Assembly (NCBI RefSeq): GCF_028288225.1
Contig: NZ_JAQBOC010000080.1
Location: 62,001-126,000 of the forward strand
Direction of reading: 5' to 3'
From: Mucilaginibacter sp.
Lineage (GTDB): Bacteria > Bacteroidota > Bacteroidia > Sphingobacteriales > Sphingobacteriaceae
Length of the DNA stretch: 64,000 nucleotides
Shown: positions 42,898 to 51,900 of the stretch, piece after piece
How the letters are laid out: each line of letters starts with the position of its first letter
How positions within the stretch are numbered: position 1 is the first letter of the stretch
Position numbers and translations under genes: made by a program
The notes under the pieces: model-generated
The model's database searches: none
Seen by the model: only the letters and a program-made list of their open reading frames with translations
What the model was told of the DNA's origin: nothing

Positions 42898-45686
42898 TGA
42901 AGAAAACGTATAATATTTTTATTTCTTATCATTTGGCTGACGCGCGGACTCATTATTCCAAACTAATAGCTAGCTTGGATCGAGAAGGGTTTTCTTGTTG
43001 GACAGATTTTGATGATGTCGATCAAAATAACAATTTTGATCGTGAACTTTCAGCAGCCATCAAGGAATGCGAGTTTTTCTTGGTTTGCATCACTGCAAAT
43101 ATGGCTAATGGCGAATATATGGCAGAGGAGATCGAATATGCTAAACAAAACGGGAAAACCATCATTCCGCTTATATTCGAAAATGTCATTGTTCCTTTGC
43201 GTTTAGCAGCTTTACGACGTGTTGATTTTATAAATTATAGAAAAGGACTTAGCGACCTTGTCGCTATCCTGCAAGGTTCGTTCAATAAAAAGAAAAAAAC
43301 GCCGGAGGAAAAAGAGCTGGAATATTTAGCATCGATTGGAGATATGTTCCATGCGATCGATCCTACCTATGCGCAGCTAACATTTAAAGGTAACTACTCG
43401 GATAAAGTCAAGAATGCTTTTGCAACGACTTTGTTCCAAAAAACTGAACTAAACCAATTTCTTCATAAAAATTCAGATTCGGCATCCATAACCATTACCA
43501 AAATAAAGGAGCTGATCGCTTTTATTTTAATTCACAAAAGAGTGGCGATCTTGGGCGAATCGGGCGCTGGAAAAACATTTACGCTACAAAAAATTGCTTA
43601 CGAGCTGGCCAAGATGCGGTTAAGTGATAACACGGTGCCTTTACCAATTTATATTTCTTTGGGGACATATGTAGGTGAGCATTTCAGTATTTTTTTAAAT
43701 GAGAATTTTGGCGAGCTCAATATCAATAAACTTGGATCTGCTAATGTGATTCTATTGTTGGATGGCTTAAATGAAATTCCTACAGAAAATCTCGAAGCAT
43801 TCTACTCCGGCATCTCGAAGAGTGAATATGCCTGTGTGTTATCTTCTCGCAAAATTGATTACATCAGCCCAGAAAAACACTTTTATGAAATTACCATCAA
43901 AAGTCTAGATGTTCGGCAGATCCGTTCTTTTATCCATAATTACTTGAAAGAAGAAGCGGCGGAAGAATTTTTCTGGAAAATGTGTGGAATTGAGGTTTCA
44001 AACCTATGGGATTGGTATAGGGCGACTTATACTGACGTGAATATCGATAACTTTTGGTACGATAAACCCTATGAAAACGTACGGTCGAACGAAGTTAATA
44101 AGCTGAAGATTAATAAATTGAGAAAAAGCTATCAAACGAGCGGCATCATGCCTCATTTATTAGAATTCGCGAAGAGCCCGTATTTGCTTTTTGTTATGTG
44201 CTGTATATTGGTCAATGAAGGAGATCTGCCCCAAAACAGAGCTAGTCTTTTAAAGATCTTTGTCGAAATATTGTTGAGTTCGGGTCGCAAACGCAGCAAA
44301 CGTAAATTTGCAGATGTTCCCGATGATACGCAAAGGATCGCTATGTCGAAGTTGGCATTCCTGATACAAAGTGAAAAGAAAGGGACCTTTTTTGAAGAGG
44401 ACTGGGCGATCGATGTACTCAATAAGTCGGTCTCGGGTTTTAGCTCAGATAGTTTGATCTATCATGCGGTTTGTGCGAATTTGATCGAAAAACATCAGCA
44501 TCTTAAATTTTCACATCAGCTGTTGCAAGAATATTTTGCAGCGTTCGAGCTTATTGATGATATAGAAAATGGAGCAAGGGTAGAAGAATACTTTTCAGAT
44601 GCGGAATGGTGGAAGCCAACAGGGTGGGAAGAATCCCTGTTGTTTTCTGTGAGTATTGTGAAAGATGCGACCAATATCTTTAAGTGGTTAATACCTGCTA
44701 ATCCCGATCTCGCATTTCTATGCAGTAGAGAACATGGAATAAAATTCGACAATGAGCTGTTATCTAAAATATATGAACCAGCGTTAGGCGAGCGCGTATC
44801 ACCCTATGCAAAAAAAGAATGGGGGGAATTACTTGCGAAAAATGGAGATAGCAGGGATGGCGTAGGTTACAGTGCCGTGCCTGATATTGCCTGGATCAAA
44901 GTACCCGCAGGGCAGCTGGATATTGGGAATGATGTGCATTGCGGCGAAATGGGTTTTGCCTGGGAGGGTATGAAAGTTAAAATTGACACGCCATTCCTGA
45001 TGGCCAAATTCCCGGTGACCAATGGCCAGTTTGAAAAGTTTATTGAAATGGGCTATAATGAGGAACGGTTTTGGACCAAAGAAGGATTCGAATGGAAAGC
45101 TGACCAGCAGAATCCGTTGAATTGGAAACCCGAGGCATTTGAAGATTATAATCAACCAGTTACAGATGTTACATGGTATGAAGCCTATGCTTTTACAAAA
45201 TGGCTTAACGAATTAATTGGCGATGAGGTAAAGAAGGCTTATGATTTCCCGGACTGCGAAATTCGCCTGGCCACGGAGATGGAATGGGAGTATGCTGCTC
45301 GCTACCCCGATGGTCGTTGTTTTCCTTGGGGCAACGAATATATAGCTGGATATGCTAATATTGATGAAACAGCGGAAGAGGCAAAAGTGGGACCCTATTT
45401 TCTTGGAAAAAAGACTGCCGTGGGTATGTATGAGCAAGGAAATAGTGCGCTCGGTATTAGCGATATGTGCGGGAATGTCTGGGAATGGTGCCAAACAATA
45501 TGGCAACAGAAACTTAGCGAAAGTTGTAATAATTCACCTGAAGGAGACGGCTTCAGATCTCTGCGTGGTGGCTCCTGGTTAAATTCATGTATTTTTTCAA
45601 GAAATGCGACCAGGGATCATTTTGATGCCGAGCTTTTTGTGTATGATGTTGGTTTTCGAATAGTATTTGCACCTAAAATAATGTAA
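42894..45686 (+). CDS. TIR-NACHT-FGE (SUMF1-like) protein
   Basis: A 930-residue three-part protein. TIR (about 4-115): YNIFISYHLADARTHYSKLIASL, CWTDFDDVDQ, YMAEEIEYAKQ with the catalytic-type Glu. NACHT/STAND ATPase (about 190-600): Walker A GESGAGKT at 221-228, Walker B VILLLDGLNEIP near 290, then helical parts. Formylglycine-generating-enzyme/SUMF1 fold (about 667-927): WIKVPAGQLDIG, KFPVTNGQFEKF, RLATEMEWEYAARYPDG, CGNVWEW, SLRGGSWLNS, GFRIVFAP. The last domain has a C-type-lectin-like fold and probably serves as the recognition part; the TIR is the effector. Coupled to the kinase and ALDH genes. Confidence 0.87.
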   Translation: MMKKTYNIFISYHLADARTHYSKLIASLDREGFSCWTDFDDVDQNNNFDRELSAAIKECEFFLVCITANMANGEYMAEEIEYAKQNGKTIIPLIFENVIVPLRLAALRRVDFINYRKGLSDLVAILQGSFNKKKKTPEEKELEYLASIGDMFHAIDPTYAQLTFKGNYSDKVKNAFATTLFQKTELNQFLHKNSDSASITITKIKELIAFILIHKRVAILGESGAGKTFTLQKIAYELAKMRLSDNTVPLPIYISLGTYVGEHFSIFLNENFGELNINKLGSANVILLLDGLNEIPTENLEAFYSGISKSEYACVLSSRKIDYISPEKHFYEITIKSLDVRQIRSFIHNYLKEEAAEEFFWKMCGIEVSNLWDWYRATYTDVNIDNFWYDKPYENVRSNEVNKLKINKLRKSYQTSGIMPHLLEFAKSPYLLFVMCCILVNEGDLPQNRASLLKIFVEILLSSGRKRSKRKFADVPDDTQRIAMSKLAFLIQSEKKGTFFEEDWAIDVLNKSVSGFSSDSLIYHAVCANLIEKHQHLKFSHQLLQEYFAAFELIDDIENGARVEEYFSDAEWWKPTGWEESLLFSVSIVKDATNIFKWLIPANPDLAFLCSREHGIKFDNELLSKIYEPALGERVSPYAKKEWGELLAKNGDSRDGVGYSAVPDIAWIKVPAGQLDIGNDVHCGEMGFAWEGMKVKIDTPFLMAKFPVTNGQFEKFIEMGYNEERFWTKEGFEWKADQQNPLNWKPEAFEDYNQPVTDVTWYEAYAFTKWLNELIGDEVKKAYDFPDCEIRLATEMEWEYAARYPDGRCFPWGNEYIAGYANIDETAEEAKVGPYFLGKKTAVGMYEQGNSALGISDMCGNVWEWCQTIWQQKLSESCNNSPEGDGFRSLRGGSWLNSCIFSRNATRDHFDAELFVYDVGFRIVFAPKIM

Positions 45687-45687
45687 T

Positions 45688-47130
45688 ATGAAAAAACTGT
45701 GGATAAATGGCAGCTGGGTTGAAAGCGAAAGTTCTGCCACCATCAATATTATTGACCCGGCTACAGAAGCGGTAATTGGGGTCACTCCAAATGCCAATCG
45801 CCAGGACGTGGATAAAGCAGTCGCTGCCGCAAAAAATGCGCACGATCTCGGGCTATGGAGGAATTTGTTACCGGGCGAAAAATCTAAGATCCTTTGGAGG
45901 TTAGCCGATCTGATCGAGGAAAAGTCCGAATACTTAAGCAAATTGGAAGCGGAAGATACCGGAAAGGCTTATTCTTATGAATGTCTGGCTGCAGAGATCC
46001 CGTTGATCGTTGACAATTTACGTTTCTTTGCCGCCAGTGTAAGAGATTTAGGAGGCTTGGAAAGTAAGAGTCTAACAACAGGTGGATTGTCTATTTTTCT
46101 GAGGGAGCCGTTGGGCGTAGCAGGATTAATAACGCCATGGAATTACCCGTTAATGATGGCGGTATGGAAAATCGGAACGGCCTTAGCGGCTGGTTGTACC
46201 TTAGTTTTGAAGCCTGCCCCGCAAACGCCATTGTCTACTTTAGCCTTGGCTGAATTGACCAAAGAGGCTGGGATACCTGATGGGGTCGTTAATATTATAT
46301 CAGGTGATGATGAAACTGGGCAGTTTATTACCGAGAATCCTGACGTAAGTATCATCAGTATCACCGGATCTTCTGAAGCCGGACAGGATGTCATGGAAAG
46401 GGCTTCAAAAAATATTACCAAAGTTACATTGGAACTGGGTGGAAAGGCGCCGTTTATTGTTTTTGACGACGTCGACATTGAGACCATAGCCGCATCCGCA
46501 GCTTTCAATGCCACGGTAAATTCGGGGCAAGATTGCGTCGCTGCTACACGATTATATGTTCAGGAAAATGTGCTCGAAGCTGTGACTAAAGCGGTGGTCG
46601 AGAAAATGAGTTTAGTGAAAATGGGCTTACCGTTTGATGAAGACACAGAGATCGGGCCACTGATATCCATAGAACATTTAAACAGAGTTGACGGTTTTGT
46701 GAAAAAGGCTATTTCCGACGGAGCAGAATTGTTATTAGGAGGAACGCGTGACTTGTCATTTGAACGAGGCTATTTTTATAAACCGACCGTTATCTTAAAC
46801 CCGGATCGAAAATCTGAGATCATTCAGAAAGAAGTTTTTGGACCGGTGCTAACGATCAATTCATTTAAAACAGAAACGGAGGCTATAGAATTGGCGAACG
46901 ATGTGGAATATGGCTTGGCTTCCTCTATATGGACTAAAGACATTGGCCGGGCATTTAGAATGTCGACACAACTTTCGTTCGGAACGGTTTGGATAAACAA
47001 CCACTTAACATTTGCTTCTGAAGCGCCACACGGTGGTGTGAAACGCTCTGGCTTTGGTAAAGATCTATCTACAGAAGCGATCAAAGAGTTTCAGACCGTC
47101 AAGCATGTCTTGATTAACTCGCTGTTGTAA
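45688..47130 (+). CDS. NAD(P)-dependent aldehyde dehydrogenase in the TIR operon
   Basis: A 480-residue ALDH superfamily enzyme most like the betaine-aldehyde type. Motifs are LITPWNYPLMM (Asn152), LVLKPAPQTP (Lys175), ITGSSEAGQ (NAD loop), LELGGKAPF (Glu249) and NSGQDCVAATR (nucleophile Cys283), so it should be active. It would oxidise an aldehyde to an acid using NAD(P)+, the same cofactor that TIR domains attack. It starts one base after the TIR-NACHT stop and its stop overlaps the GTPase start by one base, so it belongs to the operon. Confidence 0.9.
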   Translation: MKKLWINGSWVESESSATINIIDPATEAVIGVTPNANRQDVDKAVAAAKNAHDLGLWRNLLPGEKSKILWRLADLIEEKSEYLSKLEAEDTGKAYSYECLAAEIPLIVDNLRFFAASVRDLGGLESKSLTTGGLSIFLREPLGVAGLITPWNYPLMMAVWKIGTALAAGCTLVLKPAPQTPLSTLALAELTKEAGIPDGVVNIISGDDETGQFITENPDVSIISITGSSEAGQDVMERASKNITKVTLELGGKAPFIVFDDVDIETIAASAAFNATVNSGQDCVAATRLYVQENVLEAVTKAVVEKMSLVKMGLPFDEDTEIGPLISIEHLNRVDGFVKKAISDGAELLLGGTRDLSFERGYFYKPTVILNPDRKSEIIQKEVFGPVLTINSFKTETEAIELANDVEYGLASSIWTKDIGRAFRMSTQLSFGTVWINNHLTFASEAPHGGVKRSGFGKDLSTEAIKEFQTVKHVLINSLL

Positions 47131-47657
47131 TGGAATCGGCGAAAATACTTGTTATTGGCGAAAAAGGTGTCGGTAAAACGGAATTTACAAAATCAATTTC
47201 GTGGTATCCACCGACAAATATTTTCAAAAAATTTGGCGGTGTCGGCTATTTGAAGATCATCAATGGTAGGTGTAAGGTCAAAAACAGTATGATCTATATT
47301 TATTGTTTAGATGAGCCCAATGATGAAGCATTACTAAGAAATATTCTTGAAGGACAACGATCGAAATTTGATGCCATATTATTCATGTTCGATGCTAGTA
47401 AGGTCGGCGCGAAGGAATATTTAGATGAGTTAAAACAACATTCCTTGGTGATCGATGAGCTGTGTTTCGGCAGAGTGCCTTATTTGATGGTTGCCAACAA
47501 AATTGATTTGCTAACAAAACCTAACCTAATAAGAAATTTAAAATTTGGTTTGTCATCAGGACAACAGATAGAACCATGCAATGCGATGAATAAGGATAAT
47601 GTTGCGGGCGTTTTTTACAACCTGCTGCAAATTATTAATAATAATACTCATGAATAA
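47130..47657 (+). CDS. Small Ras-like GTPase in the TIR operon
   Basis: A 175-residue P-loop GTPase: ILVIGEKGVGKT (G1, residues 10-17), a FDAILFMFDAS strand, and VANKIDLL (G4, Asn123-Lys-x-Asp126). The usual DxxG of G3 is not evident: the segment reads IYCLDEPND, so catalysis may be unusual. Prokaryotic small GTPases of this kind are known regulators and occur in some conflict loci. It overlaps the ALDH stop by one base and the oxygenase start by eight. Confidence 0.75.
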   Translation: MESAKILVIGEKGVGKTEFTKSISWYPPTNIFKKFGGVGYLKIINGRCKVKNSMIYIYCLDEPNDEALLRNILEGQRSKFDAILFMFDASKVGAKEYLDELKQHSLVIDELCFGRVPYLMVANKIDLLTKPNLIRNLKFGLSSGQQIEPCNAMNKDNVAGVFYNLLQIINNNTHE

Positions 47658-48270
47658 AATTGATGATTTCTATTATAAAATAAACCTGATCGAAACGAAT
47701 GACCTACCGAAAGGCTGGGCAGAAGAAATTGAAAATCTGGTTGATCGTTATTCAACGGCGGTTTTTTTAGATGGGAACAATCCTACATCCAGAGAACCAG
47801 AGGAAACACGTGGCATGACCTACCATGTGATCACAGGCGATATTATCAAAAAAAGTTTAGGATGGCTTTATGAATTATATGCCAGTAGAATTTTAGAAAT
47901 TGCCAATACGATCTCGGAAGAAGTGTATGTCGCGGATAACGATTTGGTTTACGCTATCAATATTAATGCATTAAAAAAAGTTGGTGACCGGTACGAACGC
48001 CATGTTGATACTGAAGAATTAAGCGCAGTGCTATTTGTGACCGACCAGGATGATATCCATGGTGGCCAGTTATTATTCCATTTAAAAGAAGACCTTATTG
48101 CGATCTATCCGAAAAGCGGAGATTTGATCCTGTTTGATGCGCGACTAGTTGAGCACGAGGTAACTGCCTTAAAAATGGATCGGTATAGAATTTCCATTCC
48201 AATGGGTTACTATAAAAAGGATACGCAAACCGACTCTAATGATGAGATAAAAAGCTATTTATATCAATAA
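47650..48270 (+). CDS. 2OG-Fe(II) oxygenase (prolyl-4-hydroxylase-like), last gene of the TIR operon
   Basis: 206 residues from the ATG at 47650. The iron facial triad and 2OG-binding Arg are visible: RHVDTEELSAVLFVTDQ (His118, Asp120), DARLVEHEV (His169) and RYRISIPMGYY (Arg180), with GGQLLFH between. It would hydroxylate a small molecule or protein residue using 2-oxoglutarate, O2 and Fe(II). The 8-base overlap with the GTPase gene shows coupling. The convergent membrane-protein gene follows after about 46 bases. Confidence 0.83.
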   Translation: MNKIDDFYYKINLIETNDLPKGWAEEIENLVDRYSTAVFLDGNNPTSREPEETRGMTYHVITGDIIKKSLGWLYELYASRILEIANTISEEVYVADNDLVYAININALKKVGDRYERHVDTEELSAVLFVTDQDDIHGGQLLFHLKEDLIAIYPKSGDLILFDARLVEHEVTALKMDRYRISIPMGYYKKDTQTDSNDEIKSYLYQ

Positions 48271-48316
48271 AAGCCCTGACCAATGTCGGCTATTCTTAGC
48301 TTAGGATCAGCTGTAA

Positions 48317-48808
48317 TTACAAGGAGAACCAATTGTATGCCGCCAGAAAAACCACGAGCAGGAACGGGACCAGGTAAAAAGGGAGTAATGTTTTTGTTTT
48401 CATAGCGTCCCAAACAGTTTTGGCGTCCGCTTGGCAATCTATATCAGGTTGGCTGGTATCTACGAAATTTTCCCTCTTTAATGTATTGAGATCATATAAG
48501 TATCTGTCGGTTTTTGGGCGATTGGCGATCACCCATTTGTAGAGCTCACGGTAAAGTTTTTCAGTTCGAAGAAAAAAGCCGTCGAGGTACCAAAAGCAAA
48601 TGATAGGCATTAATAATACCAGACAAATATAAACGCCATGGTGGTCCTTTGTCAAACCGGCACTAAAAACTTCCGTGTTCTTAAAAGCCAATATGGCGGT
48701 AACTATACTCATCATCCAGGTTTTGACTTGGAAGGAGTTTGTGGCCATGCGTTTGATCACATCCTGGATCAGGTCAAGTTCTTTGGGAACGATTTCTTTG
48801 TCTGCCAT
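48317..48808 (-). CDS. Multi-pass membrane protein, relative of 37318-37758
   Basis: 163 residues if started at the ATG at 48806-48808 (MADKEIVPKELDL); a longer frame to 48862 would overlap the promoter of the Roco gene. It shares with the protein at 37318 the LIQDVIKRMATNSFQVKTW helix, membrane helices at about 30-45 and 55-77 (ICFWYLDGFF) and a last helix near 138-160, plus EKLYRELYKWV. Probably a membrane effector of a TIR-type system (inference). It has no MYRGF-type TIR next to it; its neighbour is the Roco-TIR gene, divergent by about 95 bases. Confidence 0.68.
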   Translation of the reverse strand: MADKEIVPKELDLIQDVIKRMATNSFQVKTWMMSIVTAILAFKNTEVFSAGLTKDHHGVYICLVLLMPIICFWYLDGFFLRTEKLYRELYKWVIANRPKTDRYLYDLNTLKRENFVDTSQPDIDCQADAKTVWDAMKTKTLLPFYLVPFLLVVFLAAYNWFSL

Positions 48809-48840
48809 AAAGTTTTGGGGTTGTTGGGTAAAGTTAAATA

Positions 48841-48869
48841 TTTGTCTATATATTAACTGCATATTTTTG
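48841..48869 (+). promoter_or_regulatory. Complete -33/-7 promoter of the Roco-TIR gene
   Basis: TTTG at 48841-48844, a 17-base spacer, and TATTTTTG at 48862-48869 match the Bacteroidota TTTG-N17-TAnnTTTG promoter exactly, 35 bases before the start at 48904. It overlaps the upstream end of the longest frame of the membrane-protein gene. Confidence 0.7.
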
Positions 48870-48903
48870 CGTATTTTTATAAACCGACCTGATCTCCTTA
48901 CAA

Positions 48904-51900
48904 ATGTCCGAAATCGAATTACAAGATATTTTTCAGATCGATTGTGATCTGATCATCATCCCTATCTCCACTGTTGGCTCTTTATCCGGACCCTTTGCGA
49001 AATATTTGAACGAGCATGAGGTACCGCAAAGTGCCTATCGCAAAAGTTATCAATTAGGGGAGGTTGAGATCGTGCCATTTGAAACGCCCCATTTTCGATA
49101 TATCGCTTTCGCCTGTGCGGTAGAAGATTTCACCAGTAACTATACCGCGATCCGGCAGATCGGAAGGACGGTCGCTCAGCAAATTACGCAGTTAGAGGAT
49201 GTCAAGTTGATCGCATCGGTCATTTTAGGTACCGGGGCAGGTAGTCTGGGCTATGTTGAAAGCCTTAGCATTATGCGGAACGCATTTTACGAAGCTGCTT
49301 TATTGCCAGGCACGATCGTTTTCTGTACACCCGACCAAAGAGTTTACAATAGTATTTTAAAAGAACCGGTCGATCGGAATATTTTAAGCGCGGTGTTGGT
49401 ATTAAGGGCGGATAGTAAACGTCTTTTAGCTAATAAGCATATCGAACCGATCGCCTATGCGGATGAATTCTATTACGAGCTGGCCAGGAAGAAATTTTTA
49501 GAATTTTGGCAATACGATAGGGCTCCCGATTTTTTTTCTGAGCTACTGGCCCAATTCAAAAGTGAGAAAAGTACCTTTAGCCGTTTTTTGGAATATTTAG
49601 ATAGTCGGAACGATGACGATAGGCGTCACTTTTGGGTCTTATGCGGGGAACTTATCGCCTACATTGATTATAACGCCTACAATAAAAGTGAATGGAACCA
49701 ATATCATGACCGGCGGGTGATCGCTAAATCCAATGTGAACCAGACTCACTGGGTCACCAATTTGTTGAAAGCCAAAATATCAGGAAGTTATCAAACAGGA
49801 CTTCCGAAGAATATTAAGAACGCACTGGCTTTTTTAGCTGAACCCTTGGGGAATATTTCCGTGCTTTCGGTCAAACACCGAGAGTTGATCTATAGTAATC
49901 TTCGGATCGGAAAGTATGAAGGAGAGGCTTCTTTAGTAAAGTTGTTCTATTTTTTTCGGGATGCTGGATTTAGAGCAATCAATCCGGAGAACGAGGGTGC
50001 ACTACTTAGCCGCATACTCTATTATCCGGAGGTCAAAAAGATGTGGCTCACCGATGATCTCGATGAAGGCGTCGATCTGATCATTGATGATGATACTGAA
50101 GATCTGTCTCACGCGCGTTACCTTGTTACGGAATGTATGCGTAGTAAAAACAAAAGGTTGGACCTAGGCCGCTGCGGTTTAACAGACTTGGATTCCTTAC
50201 CAGAGCTGTTTGAGTGCATCCATCTGGAGGAACTCATTTTAAGTAACGAATGGGCGATCTACCAGGACCAGAAATGGCGAAAGCAGGTGAGCAACAATAA
50301 AGGGAAACGGAACCTGTTACAGAGTTTATCTACCGATCTCAAAGCCCTTAAAAATTTAAAACGGCTGATCTGCGGTGGGGACTGGAAAAAAGAGGATGGC
50401 AGCTGGGACCGTTGGGGCATCAAAAATATCAAGCCGGTCGCTGACTTAAAAAAACTGGTCTATGTCAATTTGAGCAATAATACGATCAACGATCCTGCAC
50501 CGCTGAGCCGATTGACCAAACTAGAGTTTATCCATCTGAACAATAACGTCATCTCCAGGCAACTGCCCATGGCGCGTTTGGTGAATTTGAAAGAGCTGAA
50601 TCTGAGCAGTAATATTTTACAGGATATCGGCTTTCTTGCTGATGCGCCATCGCTTTTAACGCTGGATCTGCATGCCAATCGCATAGCAGATATCAGCCCA
50701 TTGGAAGATCTGATCCGCCGTATTGGAATTAAAAATGCCAAATGGGAGTTAGGTACCATTAATATCGCCAAGAACCCGATGGAGCGGCCGCCGATGGAAA
50801 TCGTTATTCAAGGTAAAGATGCGGTTTTAAGCGTCCTTGCAGATATCCGGAAGGAAAAGGAATATATCAATACACAGATCAAGATCATCCTGATCGGTAA
50901 CAGTGAGGCTGGTAAAACGACGCTGGCCAAATACCTTAGCAACGATGAAGAACTGCATTTATCACATCCTGCGACGCACTGGATGAGAGAAATACCGGCG
51001 CAAAGTAAGGCTATCGTAGAAAGCATCGGCAGGCCCTGCGAACTTCGTCTTTTTGATTTTGGCGGTCACGATTATTATCATGACACCCACCAGGTATTCT
51101 TTACTGCTAATACCATTTACTTGCTGCTTTGGGAGACAGCAACAAATAATCTCAAAAGCAGGCCGTCGATCCAGATCGCAGCAGATGGAACGACCAGTAA
51201 ACTAGAGAATCAAGATTATCCGGTCGAATACTGGCTGGATTCGGTCAAGTTCTATAACCAAGCAGTGGAGGCTGATAATTTCGCCTTTAAAACTGCGGGA
51301 AATAACGCTTACGAAATTTGGTTACTGCTTTTGCAAAATAAAGTAGGGAACCGGGCACTGCTGGGCCCACTGAACAACGAACGCTTAATAAAGGATTATG
51401 CTTTTATTTTCGATCTTTTGAATCTGTCCATTATTAAACCTTCAAGGAATATGGGCTATTTTGACCATGTTTTTAAAGAAATGTTGGATCATATGTCGAT
51501 CCTGGGCGCTGTATTGCCCGGGTATTTCGGCGTGGTCAAGGACGCAGTGACAAGCTATACTGGGCCTGCGGTCTTGAGTCCTTTGGAGTTTCAGGCATTT
51601 TGTAATAGCCGGCTTAAAAACCCAATCGATCTGTTGAAAAGTAATATCCTTGCGCGCTATTTGGACCAGATCGGCATCTTGCTTTGCTCTAAAAATTTAG
51701 AAGGTGGGAGGATCTATATCCGTAAAGAAGTCATCATCGATGAAGTATACAAGGTACTTACAGAATTGGCAGGTTCAAAAGGCGAGATCAGTTTAAAAGA
51801 GTTCGCTGACCTTTTTCCTGAAAATGGGGTCCTCGCAGATGCTGTGCTTGCTTTTATGCAGGAGTTCAAAATGATCTTTAAACACCCTATCCGGGATATC

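Noticed and set aside
42894..45686. A diversity-generating retroelement target
   Set aside because: No reverse transcriptase, accessory gene or template repeat could be found.
41860..48270. Carnitine or betaine synthesis operon
   Set aside because: The ALDH and 2OG enzyme alone could suggest it, but the oxygenase is prolyl-hydroxylase-like and the set includes a TIR-NACHT receptor and GTPase; no evidence for a trimethylated substrate.
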